Part shown: in pieces, positions 8,254 through 16,500 of the stretch
Layout: the number at the start of each line of letters is the position of its first letter
Position numbering within the stretch: the stretch's first letter is position 1
Assembly (NCBI GenBank): GCA_046350255.1
Contig: JAXMAV010000010.1
Location: 62,001-126,000 of the forward strand
DNA length: 64,000 nucleotides
Origin: CALDUY01 sp046350255
GTDB lineage: Bacteria > Planctomycetota > Planctomycetia > Gemmatales > Gemmataceae
Direction: 5' to 3'
Translations under genes and position numbers: made by a program
The notes under the pieces: generated by a model
The model's database searches: none
What the model saw: the letters and a program-made list of their open reading frames with translations, nothing else
What the model was told of the DNA's origin: nothing

Positions 8254-9204
8254 TCAGAGATACGCCGCCTTCAACGTCTTCTTCGACGACTCCCACGCCT
8301 GCGCCATCGCGTCCAACGGCGACAGGTCCAGCGGCTTCTTACGGGTGACGGCGCGCGCCAGCTGGAACTGCAGCGACTTGGCCCCGGTCGCGATCTTCGC
8401 CATCTCGCCCGCCGGGCCTTCGAGTCCGCCCAGCCAGCGCAGGTAATCGCCGGCGAGTTCGAAGCACGCTCCGAACTGCCGCAGCGTGGCGAACGAGTAG
8501 CGGTGGAAGTGCTCCAGGCCCAGCGCCACCAGTTCGGGCAGGTCGGCCTCGAAGCGGGCGCGGAACGCCGTGAAGGGGTTGTCCTGGGGCATCCGCCGCA
8601 GGTGGCCGCGGAGGAGGCCGATAGACGCCGCCCGGAGGTCCGGGCCCGACAGCGCGCCGCCGCGCGGTTTCACCAGTTCGACATAGGGGGGCAGGAAGGC
8701 AGGGTCGTCCTGGTGCAGGCGCAGGGCGTTCACAAAGTCGTCGCCGGACAGTTCGTAGTAGCCCTGGTTGTGGAAGTAGCGAAGGCGTTGACCGGGAACG
8801 TCGATGGCCACCGCCAACACCGAGGATTTGACGTGCTCCAGGCGGTAGGCGGTGCCAGCGGTGTCGGGGAGGTGGAAGGAGTCCAGTTCCACGATCACCG
8901 GGTGGCCGCGCGACACCTGCTCCTCGATGTGGCGCGCCAGCGGCTTCCAGATGGCGAGTTCCTGCACGTCGATGCCGTAGAGTTCAAGCAGGTCGCCGAG
9001 GTGGGGCTTGAAGAAGGTCCACTGGTCGCCCTCGAAGTCGATGGCGAGGGTGAATGGCAGGGCGGCGAGGGGGTCGTGGCCGCTAGCGTGCAGAAACTCG
9101 ATCCAGATGTCGGTGTAGCAGTTGGTCTCCGGCCAGACCCGGTCCTCGCGGTGGATCGCATGGCGGACGTAGGTGGCCGGGTCGAGGTCGAGGGCGTGCT
9201 TCAT
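8254..9204 (-). CDS. DUF1839 family protein
   Basis: The ATG at 9204 (MKHALDLDPATYVRHAIH) overlaps the stop of the upstream ligase gene in an ATGA arrangement, which decides the start; the frame stays open further upstream but inside that gene. The product is 316 residues. The sequence matches what I know of DUF1839: ETNCYTDIWIEFLHASG near the N-terminus, then FEGDQWTFFKPH, ELDSFHLPDT and FHNQGYYEL. As I recall, DUF1839 genes commonly accompany amino acid:[carrier protein] ligases, and the protein has been suggested to act downstream of the charged carrier. The conserved Cys in ETNCYTD could act as an acyl acceptor (inference). The C-terminal half is helical and less conserved. No reaction has been shown for the family that I can cite with certainty. 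Confidence 0.85.
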   Translation of the reverse strand: MKHALDLDPATYVRHAIHREDRVWPETNCYTDIWIEFLHASGHDPLAALPFTLAIDFEGDQWTFFKPHLGDLLELYGIDVQELAIWKPLARHIEEQVSRGHPVIVELDSFHLPDTAGTAYRLEHVKSSVLAVAIDVPGQRLRYFHNQGYYELSGDDFVNALRLHQDDPAFLPPYVELVKPRGGALSGPDLRAASIGLLRGHLRRMPQDNPFTAFRARFEADLPELVALGLEHFHRYSFATLRQFGACFELAGDYLRWLGGLEGPAGEMAKIATGAKSLQFQLARAVTRKKPLDLSPLDAMAQAWESSKKTLKAAYL

Positions 9205-10127
9205 AGGTCGAGGACCTGCTTGACGCCGGACGGCCAGCGCGACGGGTCGAAGCCGTGGGCACGGAACAGGGCCAGGGCGACGCGCTCCAGGCCGAAGCCG
9301 ATGCATGCGCTGTGCGCTGGCTTGCTGTCCGCGGTGTGGATATCAAAGGCGTGGCCGAAGTGATCGAGGTGGCAGTTGCACGACGCGATTGCCGTCGGTC
9401 GCTCGGCGCAGGCCACCGTCGCCACCAGTTCGAACTTCAGGTCCTGCTCCTTCTGCGACGCGGCCATCATCTTGCCGGCGCGGCCGAAGAACGGGTCGTT
9501 CGCCACCACCGGCTTGACGTCCAGCCCGACGGCGCGGAATATCTCGATACAGGTCTTCAGCCAGTGGTCGCGGTGCTCCAGGGCCTGCTCGGGCGTGCCC
9601 AGGCGGACGAACTCGCGCATGCGGAACATCTGCATCCGCGCCGGGTCCGGCGACGGCTCGTGGCGGAACACGAAGGAGCGCAGGTCCACCAGCCGGCCCT
9701 GGGGCGGCAGTGTGCCCTTCGCCGTCGGGTAGAGCGGGTAGCAGGTGGCGGGCGTGAGCATGAGGTCGGTGGCGGCGAGGTCGCCGGCCCAGTCGCCGCC
9801 GGCCTGCTGCTTCTCCAGGAGGGCGAAGTGCTGGCGGTCGCCGCCAGCGAAGCTGTGGATGGATCCCATCAGGTTGGGAAAGTTCCGAAGATGGTCGGTG
9901 GCGAGGTAGTTGGTCCGGCTCAGGAGCGGCGGGAAGCGCATCACCTCGGGGGCCAGAGGAGCGCTGACTTTCGTGACCAGCCGCTCGAACTGCTCGATGA
10001 CGTGCTCAAGAGTGCCGCTGAGGCCGTAGGCGCCGGGCACGCCCAGCGGGATGAGCAGGCCGGCAGCCACCAGTTCAGAGCGGTATCGGTCGTAGGCGGC
10101 GTCTTCCGGGTCGCGGGGGGTGCACAT
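9201..10127 (-). CDS. Amino acid:[carrier protein] ligase (class II seryl-tRNA-synthetase-like)
   Basis: The product has 308 residues, matching the truncated class II synthetase homologues that load an amino acid onto a phosphopantetheinyl carrier protein instead of tRNA (the Bll0957 type of Bradyrhizobium). Motif 2 is visible as FVFRHEPSPDPARMQMFRMREF (residues about 153-173) and motif 3 as GFGLERVAL (277-285). The three zinc ligands expected from Bll0957 are present at Cys129 (TPATCYP), Glu172 (MREF) and Cys275 (HSACIG). The N-terminal tRNA-binding coiled coil of true SerRS is absent. The amino acid is probably small (Gly or Ala) by analogy, but the pocket cannot be assigned by eye. It lies 7 nt after the flavoprotein gene and overlaps DUF1839 by 4 nt. 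Confidence 0.9.
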   Translation of the reverse strand: MCTPRDPEDAAYDRYRSELVAAGLLIPLGVPGAYGLSGTLEHVIEQFERLVTKVSAPLAPEVMRFPPLLSRTNYLATDHLRNFPNLMGSIHSFAGGDRQHFALLEKQQAGGDWAGDLAATDLMLTPATCYPLYPTAKGTLPPQGRLVDLRSFVFRHEPSPDPARMQMFRMREFVRLGTPEQALEHRDHWLKTCIEIFRAVGLDVKPVVANDPFFGRAGKMMAASQKEQDLKFELVATVACAERPTAIASCNCHLDHFGHAFDIHTADSKPAHSACIGFGLERVALALFRAHGFDPSRWPSGVKQVLDL

Positions 10128-10134
10128 GAGGAGA

Positions 10135-11322
10135 TCAGCCTTCCCGGTGGGCCAGCAGCATGGCCGCGTTGAGCTTGAGGATTCGGTCGTTGTTGACCAT
10201 CAGGGCCGCCCCGTAGGCGTCGCGGAGGTGCCGCGCCAGGCTGAATTTCGAGTCGTTGCGGTAGCCGGAGATGCCGCAGACGAGCATGGCGGCGCCGACG
10301 ATTTCCACAACCTGCTGGGCACTGGACACCTTGAGGTTGTTGGTGCGGATGGCGAAGCCGAAGCCGGCCAGGGCGTCGGGGTCGCCGCGCTGGAGCAGGT
10401 CGAGGTACTCGCGGGCGTGGCCGGCAATGTTTTGTCGCATCTGCTGAAGCTGCGCATCTACCTCGGCGAGGCGCAGGGCCGACAGCGGCACCTCGCCAGG
10501 CGTCTTGCGCGCCTCGGTCCGGACGAACGCCCTCGCCCGGTTGACGGCGTCGGCGGCGATGCCGGCCCACAGAGACGCCCAGACGACGTGCGCGTAGGGG
10601 TGCATCGTTTGGGCCAGGATCTCGGCGAATGGAACGGGCAGGATCTGCTCGGCCCTGCCGCACGCGGTGACCTCGAAGCCCGAACTGCACGTGCCGCGAA
10701 AGCCCAGCGTGTCCCAACCGGAGATCGGCACGGCGGTGTAATCGCCCTTGTGGACGAGGACGTGCGACTGCTCGCCGGGGGCGGCGCTGGGTGAACTGCG
10801 GCAGGTGATGAGGATGTCGTCAGCGGCCTCGCCGTAGGAGATCACGGGGGCCTTTTTCACCAGGCGGAAGGTATCGCCGGTGACCTCGAGGGCGCAGAGG
10901 CTGCTGCGCAGGTCGCCGCCCACGCCTACCTCAGTGGTGGCCGAGGCCAACAGGCGCTGCTCCTCGACGAGGCGGCGGAGGTAGTCGCAGAAGAACGCAG
11001 AGCCGAGGCCGTGGTGCACGAGGCAGGCGACCTGGATCTGGTGCATGGCGAAGATCATGGCGGTGGAGCCGCAGTGCTGGCCGAGAGCCTCGCACAGACG
11101 CCCAACCTGGACGACGTCCAGGCCCATACCGCCGAACTCCTCGGGGACGTAGCAACTGAGCAGGCGGGCCTGGCGCAGCGCCGCGAGGGCCTCGTGCGGG
11201 AAACGGGCGTCGTGGTCCACGTCGGCGGCCCAGGCGGCGAGCACCTCCTTGCCGAGGGTATGCACCTTCTGCAAGAGGGCATCGAAGGAGCCGCGCGGGC
11301 GGACGGGGGACGGGTGGGGCAT
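10135..11322 (-). CDS. Acyl-CoA-dehydrogenase-like flavoprotein
   Basis: The ATG at 11322 (MPHPSPVRPRG) follows GAGGA at a suitable distance and lies 29 nt after the carrier-protein gene; the longer upstream frame would overlap that gene. The product is 395 residues, normal for acyl-CoA dehydrogenases. Visible family features are PEEFGGMGLDVVQVGRLCEALG (N-terminal helices), ATTEVGVGGDL where the flavin-contacting loop is expected, GWDTLGFRGTCSSGFEV in the middle beta domain, and a C-terminal helical domain. The C-terminal region that normally holds the catalytic glutamate (Y-E-G-T) reads RDAYGAALMVNNDRIL, without Glu at that position. With the neighbouring carrier protein and ligase, an oxidation or other flavin chemistry on a carrier-bound aminoacyl group is plausible (inference). 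Confidence 0.88.
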   Translation of the reverse strand: MPHPSPVRPRGSFDALLQKVHTLGKEVLAAWAADVDHDARFPHEALAALRQARLLSCYVPEEFGGMGLDVVQVGRLCEALGQHCGSTAMIFAMHQIQVACLVHHGLGSAFFCDYLRRLVEEQRLLASATTEVGVGGDLRSSLCALEVTGDTFRLVKKAPVISYGEAADDILITCRSSPSAAPGEQSHVLVHKGDYTAVPISGWDTLGFRGTCSSGFEVTACGRAEQILPVPFAEILAQTMHPYAHVVWASLWAGIAADAVNRARAFVRTEARKTPGEVPLSALRLAEVDAQLQQMRQNIAGHAREYLDLLQRGDPDALAGFGFAIRTNNLKVSSAQQVVEIVGAAMLVCGISGYRNDSKFSLARHLRDAYGAALMVNNDRILKLNAAMLLAHREG

Positions 11323-11351
11323 GGACGGTCCTCGCGGAGCGGGACGAGGGG

Positions 11352-11606
11352 TCAGCAGCGGAGTTCGTTGACGGCCTCGGCGATGGATTCGAGGCTGGAG
11401 AAGGTCTTGCGGCTGAGCATCGAGTCGGGGAACTCGATGTCGAAGTGGTTCTCGAGGGCGAGCATCAGGTTGACGGTGGCGAGGGACGTTAGGCCGGACT
11501 GGTGCAGGTTGGTGTCGTCCATGAGGGTGCTGACGTCCACGGAAAGGTGTCCGTGGCGGGCGAGGATGTCGCGGATGGCGGGGATGGCGGGGACGCCGGA
11601 AACCAC
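11352..11606 (-). CDS. Acyl/aminoacyl carrier protein
   Basis: This 84-residue, mostly helical acidic protein contains the phosphopantetheine attachment context SGLTSLATVNLMLALE, with Ser41 as the modified residue in T-S-L in place of the classical D-S-L. The later segment HFDIEFPDSMLSRKTFSSLESIAEAV is typical of carrier proteins. The T-S variant matches my memory of carriers served by amino acid:[carrier protein] ligases, which is the enzyme encoded two genes downstream. The start is a GTG at 11606; no in-frame ATG was seen close upstream, and GAGAG lies about 10 nt before it. It is the first gene of the six-gene operon. The end of a degraded insertion sequence lies only about 70 nt upstream. 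Confidence 0.9.
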   Translation of the reverse strand: MVSGVPAIPAIRDILARHGHLSVDVSTLMDDTNLHQSGLTSLATVNLMLALENHFDIEFPDSMLSRKTFSSLESIAEAVNELRC

Positions 11607-11675
11607 GGTTGATGCTCTCGGGTTGAGGTAAGGGAGTTAAAACAAAATAGCTCATTATCCAGCAGGGTTCAACGT
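11607..11675 (-). promoter_or_regulatory. Probable leader/promoter region of the aminoacyl-carrier operon
   Basis: This 69-nt stretch between the carrier-protein GTG and the IS256-type end is the only DNA before the operon that belongs to neither. It is AT-richer than its surroundings (around 11636-11660, with TTTTGTTTTAA on the minus strand). I cannot name -35 and -10 boxes with confidence. The promoter may also extend into the insertion remnant. Confidence 0.3.
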
Positions 11676-11702
11676 GGGCCTGTACGAAATCTTGTGTCAG
11701 GG
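11676..11702. repeat. Probable IS256-family terminal inverted repeat (one end only)
   Basis: The bases GGGCCTGTACGAAATCTTGT at 11676-11695, continuing with GTCAGGG, resemble the ends of IS256/mutator-type elements, which typically read as a G-run followed by ...AAAT(T)TTGTGT. It lies 23 nt beyond the stop of the IS256-like transposase remnant, where the element end is expected. I did not find the partner end further right. Confidence 0.5.
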
Positions 11703-11724
11703 AGCAAAGGCGGTGTAAGCCAGA

Positions 11725-11979
11725 TCACGTGCTGAGGTTCAAGGGCCACCGGCACTCGAACAGGATGGCGAGGTGGTTCGGCGCTTGCTTCCGACCGACG
11801 ATTGGCACCGTCCACTTCTTCGACGCCTCGTTGGTCGCAAGGTAGGTCCGCTTCAACGCGCTTTCCGCGGAGGGGTACAACTTCCGGTTCCGCGTGTGCT
11901 TCCCGACCTCGCTGGTGACACTCCCGATCGCGTTCGTCGTGTACATCTCCTTTCGGGTCTCCGGCGGGAACTCGAACAT
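11725..11979 (-). pseudogene. IS256-family (mutator-type) transposase, C-terminal remnant
   Basis: The last 84 codons of a longer open frame read MFEFPPETRKEMYTTNAIGS, then SEVGKHTRNRKLYPS, ALKRTYLA, KKWTVPI and NHLAILFE. They match in order the C-terminal end of IS256 transposases (FPPEIRKVIYTTNAIES, then RKVTKNRG..FPS.EAALKLLYLA, KKWTMPI, NQFAILFE). The DDE catalytic core upstream is missing, replaced by a fragment of a different transposase in another frame, so the gene is a dead remnant. It ends 23 nt before a sequence resembling an IS256 terminal repeat. Confidence 0.8.
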
Positions 11980-11998
11980 CGCCACGGTTTCCGGCCAG

Positions 11999-12272
11999 TG
12001 GGCGGGTGCCCGCCGCAGTCGAATGGCGTGGGTCGAGTGCGGCCAGTCCCTCGCGGTTGAACCGGGCGACCAACTGGGAGACGGCGTCACCGCTCTTGCG
12101 TCGGGCGGCCTGTGCGGCCTGCGGATAGTCGGCCCCGTCGGGGACAACCAGGAGCATGACGGCACGAGCGACTCGGACGGCCGGTGCGGTGCGCGACCGG
12201 CGGAAGCCGGTCAGCGCGAGACGTTCATCGTCGGTCAGCGCGCGTAGAGGATCCTTCCGGCGACGGGACAGG
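11999..12272 (-). pseudogene. IS630-type transposase, N-terminal helix-turn-helix remnant
   Basis: On the minus strand one frame reads RKDPLRALTDDERLAL, RRSRTAPAVRVARAVMLLVV, then SGDAVSQLVARFNREGLAAL and DPRH. This is the usual N-terminal helix-turn-helix segment of the IS630-like winged-helix transposases frequent in Gemmata-type genomes. It stops resembling the family after DPRHSTAAGTRP, where IS256-like sequence in a different frame takes over. No start codon, DDE core or terminal repeat was recognised. It is a truncated remnant; the two fragments together form a composite relic. Confidence 0.7.
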
Positions 12273-12935
12273 GCTGCTCCCGGTGTGAGTTACACCCAGA
12301 GAAGCCGCAGCGAGAATGATGGCCACGAGCGAGGCAAGTGAGCCACTTGCACTCGATGCCCGGCGTTCAGCGAAATGACCGCTGCATTGTTCCGGGCATG
12401 ATGATGGTGCCTTGCCCTACCGGAAAGCGCATCGTCTCCTTCGTTCAGTGGTTCTGGATCCGAAAGGACCGGGTCGCCCGTTGCGACAACAACCCGATCA
12501 CGGTTCCCCTCTCGGGTTCGGTGGCGGCGTGCCTGCCCATGCTGTCCTGACATGGTCCCACACGTCCACGAGGGAGCGGGTGGCAAGATCGACGGGCAGG
12601 ATTGCTTCCTGGTAGAGCAGAATGCCCCCGTCAGTTAGTGCGATGATGTGCAGCGTCTCGTGGTTCATTGTGTCCCGATCGTCTCGAAGTTACTTGCAGG
12701 AGTGGCTGCAGCGCCCCCTCGGGTCTCGGACACCCTCTCCGTCTGCCCAGCGTGGTGCAGGATCAACGACATGCGGTGCGCGCCACCCACGGATGAGCAA
12801 CACCAGTGAACTTGCTTGATCCGGTCTCTTCACACCGGCTATTATCTGTGTCGCTTGGAACGAACAGGTATTCGATCTCTCTCGGGAAGGATGAACCAGT
12901 AACTTCCCACGGCCCTGGAATCGCCCACTCCACCC
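12273..12935. other. Intergenic stretch upstream of the sigma-factor gene
   Basis: About 660 nt with no gene I can defend on similarity. Several short frames exist on both strands; only the one at 12498-12668 (listed separately) reads like protein. The last 100 nt before 12936 should contain the promoter of the sigma/kinase/CHAT cluster. A GGAACG occurs at 12857 but has no matching -10 element at normal ECF spacing. Confidence 0.5.
12498..12668 (-). CDS. Small hypothetical protein (56 aa), uncertain
   Basis: An ATG at 12668 opens a 56-codon frame beginning MNHETLHIIALTDGGILLYQ and continuing EAILPVDLATRSLVDVWDHV. The composition (hydrophobic strand, acidic and aliphatic alternation) looks like a folded protein rather than an antisense shadow, and it lies in otherwise empty DNA next to transposase debris. 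I do not recognise it. It may be a remnant of a larger gene cut by the insertion events. Confidence 0.3.
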   Translation of the reverse strand: MNHETLHIIALTDGGILLYQEAILPVDLATRSLVDVWDHVRTAWAGTPPPNPRGEP

Positions 12936-13517
12936 ATGACCGAGACCCCACTGAGCCTGCTCGACCGCATCCGCCAACAGGCCCGACCCGAAGATTGGGA
13001 ACGGATGTGCGGACTGTACACCCCCCTCTTGCAAAGCTGGATGCGGCGCTATCCGGTGCAAGGGGCCGATGCGGACGATCTCGTGCAAGATGTCCTGTCC
13101 GTACTCATCGAGAAACTGCCGATCTTTGCCCACTCGGGTCGAACCGGCGCGTTCCGCACCTGGCTCCGCCGCATCCTGGTCTACCAGATTCGCTACTTCC
13201 TGCGGGTGAAGAATCGCGGCAATCAGCTTCCCTCGACTGACGCCGACCAGTTTCTGGATCAACTGGAATCGCCCGATAGCGAACTCACCCGCCAGTGGGA
13301 CCTGGAACACGACTCGCACGTTATGCGCCAGCTGCTGGGACTGATTCGCGAGGAGTTCACCTGCACCACCTGGCAGGCCTTTGAACGCTACGCCCTGCAA
13401 GGTTGTCCTCCCAGGGAGGTGGCGGAGGAGTTAGGACTGACGGTGAACGCAGTACTCATCGCCCGCTCGCGGGTCCTGCGTCGGCTGCGCGAGGAGGCTC
13501 AGGAATTGCTCGATTGA
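12936..13517 (+). CDS. ECF-type RNA polymerase sigma factor
   Basis: The product has 193 residues. Region 2 is visible as EDWERMCGLYTPLLQSWMRR, followed by DADDLVQDVLSVLIEKLPIF and GAFRTWLRRILVYQIRYFLR. Region 4 is visible as TWQAFERYALQGCPPREVAEELGLTVNAVLIARSRVLRRLREE, a helix-turn-helix. This is the planctomycete ECF group that is typically encoded next to Ser/Thr kinases. The next gene, 78 nt downstream, encodes a kinase with an anti-sigma-like zinc finger, its likely control partner. It would direct RNA polymerase to its own regulon, possibly including this cluster and the giant surface-protein genes nearby (inference). Confidence 0.92.
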   Translation: MTETPLSLLDRIRQQARPEDWERMCGLYTPLLQSWMRRYPVQGADADDLVQDVLSVLIEKLPIFAHSGRTGAFRTWLRRILVYQIRYFLRVKNRGNQLPSTDADQFLDQLESPDSELTRQWDLEHDSHVMRQLLGLIREEFTCTTWQAFERYALQGCPPREVAEELGLTVNAVLIARSRVLRRLREEAQELLD

Positions 13518-13595
13518 TCCCCGCGCGACATGGGCGATTGGTGAAAGGTTTCGGCTGCTCGCGTCGTTCCTTTTCAACCGAGGCCAGGAGTCACC

Positions 13596-16500
13596 ATGCC
13601 CGCCACGACCACTCACCCCTCCATCGAACTGCTAGTCGCCTTCCATCGGGGGCAACTGCGCGGCTCCGACGCGGACATGATCGAAGACCACCTCACCTCC
13701 TGCGATGCCTGTGCGGCACGGCTCCTGACGCAACCCGACGACTGGTTCCTGAAACTGGCTCGCACGACTCAATCCCAGGATGGGGGTGCCGAGGCTCATT
13801 CCTTCCTGAACAACGCCTCGCTATTCGACACCCTGCTCCCCATCCCGGACACCGAGAAGACCGATCCGTCACCATCTCCAGGCTCGGAAGAGATCCCGGC
13901 TGAGGTGCGTGATCATCCCCGATACCACGTGTTGAAGGTTCTCGGCCAGGGTGGGATGGGCACGGTCTATCTGGCGGAACACCGAAAGATGGGCCGCCGG
14001 GTCGCCCTGAAGGTGATCCGCCCAGGGCTACTGGCCTCACAGACGGCACTGCCCCGCTTTCTGCAGGAAGTGAAGGTCACCGCCCGACTCTCCCACCCCC
14101 ATATCGTGCAGGCTTACGATGCGGACGAGGCCGGCCACCTGCACTTCCTGGTCATGGAGTTCGTGGATGGGATCAGCCTGTCCCAGTTGCTCCGGGAGCG
14201 CGGTGGGCCACTACCGCTTGCCGAGGCCTGCGAGTACGTACGACAGGCGGCGCTGGGGCTGCAACACGCGCACGAACAAGGGATGGTGCATCGCGACGTG
14301 AAGCCGCACAACCTGATGATCACCCGCGACGGACAGGTGAAGATTCTCGACTTTGGTCTGGCCGGGTTCGTGCGCGACGCCAACCGCGAGGAGAGTGACT
14401 CGCTCACCGATTCGGGGGTGGTGCTGGGTACGGCCGACTACATCGCTCCGGAGCTGACACGCGATGCCCGCACGGGAGACATCCGCGCGGACATCTACTC
14501 GCTGGGCTGCACGCTGTATCAGTTGCTGGCGGGACGGGTGCCATTCGCCAGCGGATCGGTGGTCGAGAAGATGGTGAAGCATGTGATCGACGTGGCAGAA
14601 CCACTCGACCGGTTACGGCCCGATCTGCCGTCCAATCTGGTCCAGGTGGTCGAGAAGATGATGGCGAAGCGGCCCGACGATCGCTACCCGACCCCGCTCG
14701 CCGTCGCGGAGGCGCTGGCTTCCCTTGTCGAGCCCCAAGGTGAAGCCAGGTCGGTTGCCGGTAAGAGAGAGAAGCCGAAGCGTCCATGGTCGCGGATGCT
14801 GGCATCGGGAATACTGGTTCTGGCCGCGCTTGTTGTTGGCGCTGGATTGGTGTTCCGCGTCGAGACCGACCACGGAGAGATGGTCATCACCACGGAACGT
14901 GACGACGTGGAGGTGGTGATCAGCAAGCAGGGGAAGACGGTCACGATTCTCGATACGAAAACGAAGAAGAAGCTGACGTTGCCCACGGGCGAATATGGGC
15001 TAACACTCCAGGGGACTGATGGGTTTACGCTCTCGACGGACAGGGTGACGATCCGTCGCGGCAAGGAGGCACTGGTCACGATTGAACGGAGGCAGAAAGG
15101 CACGGCTGGCACTGGGGCCCCGAAGCCGGTCACGGGCAAGATCGAGCTGATCCGTACCTTCGACTCGCCGACGGGGCGCGACCTGGGTGGGCCGATCATT
15201 TCGCCCGATAACCGATTCGTCGTGGCGAATATCAGCCCGGCCGGTGCTTCCATGCCCCGATTGTTGGTGTGGGATCTGGGGAACGGGAAGCTGGTGCGCG
15301 ACATTCCTTCGCCCGCGGCCACGTGGTTCACGGGGTATGCTTCCCTGGCCGGGGGCCGGGTGATCAGTGTCTTCGATGCGCGTCCGCACGCGTGGGATTT
15401 CACCTTCCGGATGTGGAACATCACAACCGGCAAGGAGTCACGCATCGAGGCCAGCGAGACGAATTGGCCCTGTCAACTGGAGGTGGACGACAGGGGCAAC
15501 CACCTGGCTTACGCTCTGGCTGGGAAGGACGATAGCACGGATGCCTACCAGATTCGCGAACTCGCCACGGGGAAGATCAAGGCCACCATCGAACCGCTGC
15601 GGCACAAATCGCTCGAACGAGCCGCGCGGTTCACGCCCGATGGGAAGCATCTGCTCACCGTCGATCGGCTGCCCCCGCGCGATGACATTCCGCAGCATGA
15701 ACTGCGCTGGACCTCGGTGAGCAGTGGGCGCGTGGAGCGGCGGCTCACACTCTCCCGGTATTTCGGCGGGAGTCAGATTGCGCTTACCCCCGATGGCCGT
15801 GCTCTGGTGGTGATACGGCACGACAGGGCGACCGGCTACGCGGCGGAGTTTCTGGAGATCGAGACGGGCAAAAGCAACCGCACTCAGGGGTTCGGCCCGC
15901 GCGAGGGGTTAGACTCCGCGTACCTCTCTCCGGATGGTCGTTTGGGAGTACTGATCAACCTGGACAAGTCGATGCGCGTCTACGATCTGGTCGATGGCCG
16001 GGAAGTGGATGCCATCGAGCCAAGGTTTGTGGGGGCGGCAAAGGTGTCGTTCTCACCAGATGGGTCGCTGCTGATGTTGCACAACCTGGCCGGAATGGCG
16101 GTGTATCGCCTGCCGGGGGCGTGTGCCGACGTGCGCGCCCTGCCGCGCCAGGTCGCATCCGCCACCACGGCCGACTTGCCGACCCAGCCAGGTTTCATGC
16201 GGGCATTTCCAGTCCGCACCGGGATCAAGGATTTCTGGCCCTGTCTCTCACCCGATGGCCGACTCGTCGGCATGATCGGGGAGGAGCGCACAGGAATCGG
16301 GGCGGATACCGTGCAGCTGTATGAGGTCGCAACCGGGAAGAAGTATCGCCAGATCGGCTTCCCTGGACGACGTCTCACTGGAATGGATTTCACGCCGGAC
16401 GGCAAGCAAATCCTCACCGGCTACGCAGTCAGCGATGGCTCGTTTGACTACCACCTGTGGGACGTGGAAAGTGAGAAGGTGCAGCGCGTCGCGCTGGGGC

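Noticed and set aside
8137..9363. Plus-strand open frame of 408 codons opposite DUF1839
   Set aside because: Antisense shadow; the minus-strand gene has clear family similarity and ATGA coupling.
12857..12876. GGAAC ... CGAT as an autoregulated promoter of the first sigma gene
   Set aside because: The spacer is only 11 nt; no better -10 was found, so it is likely chance.
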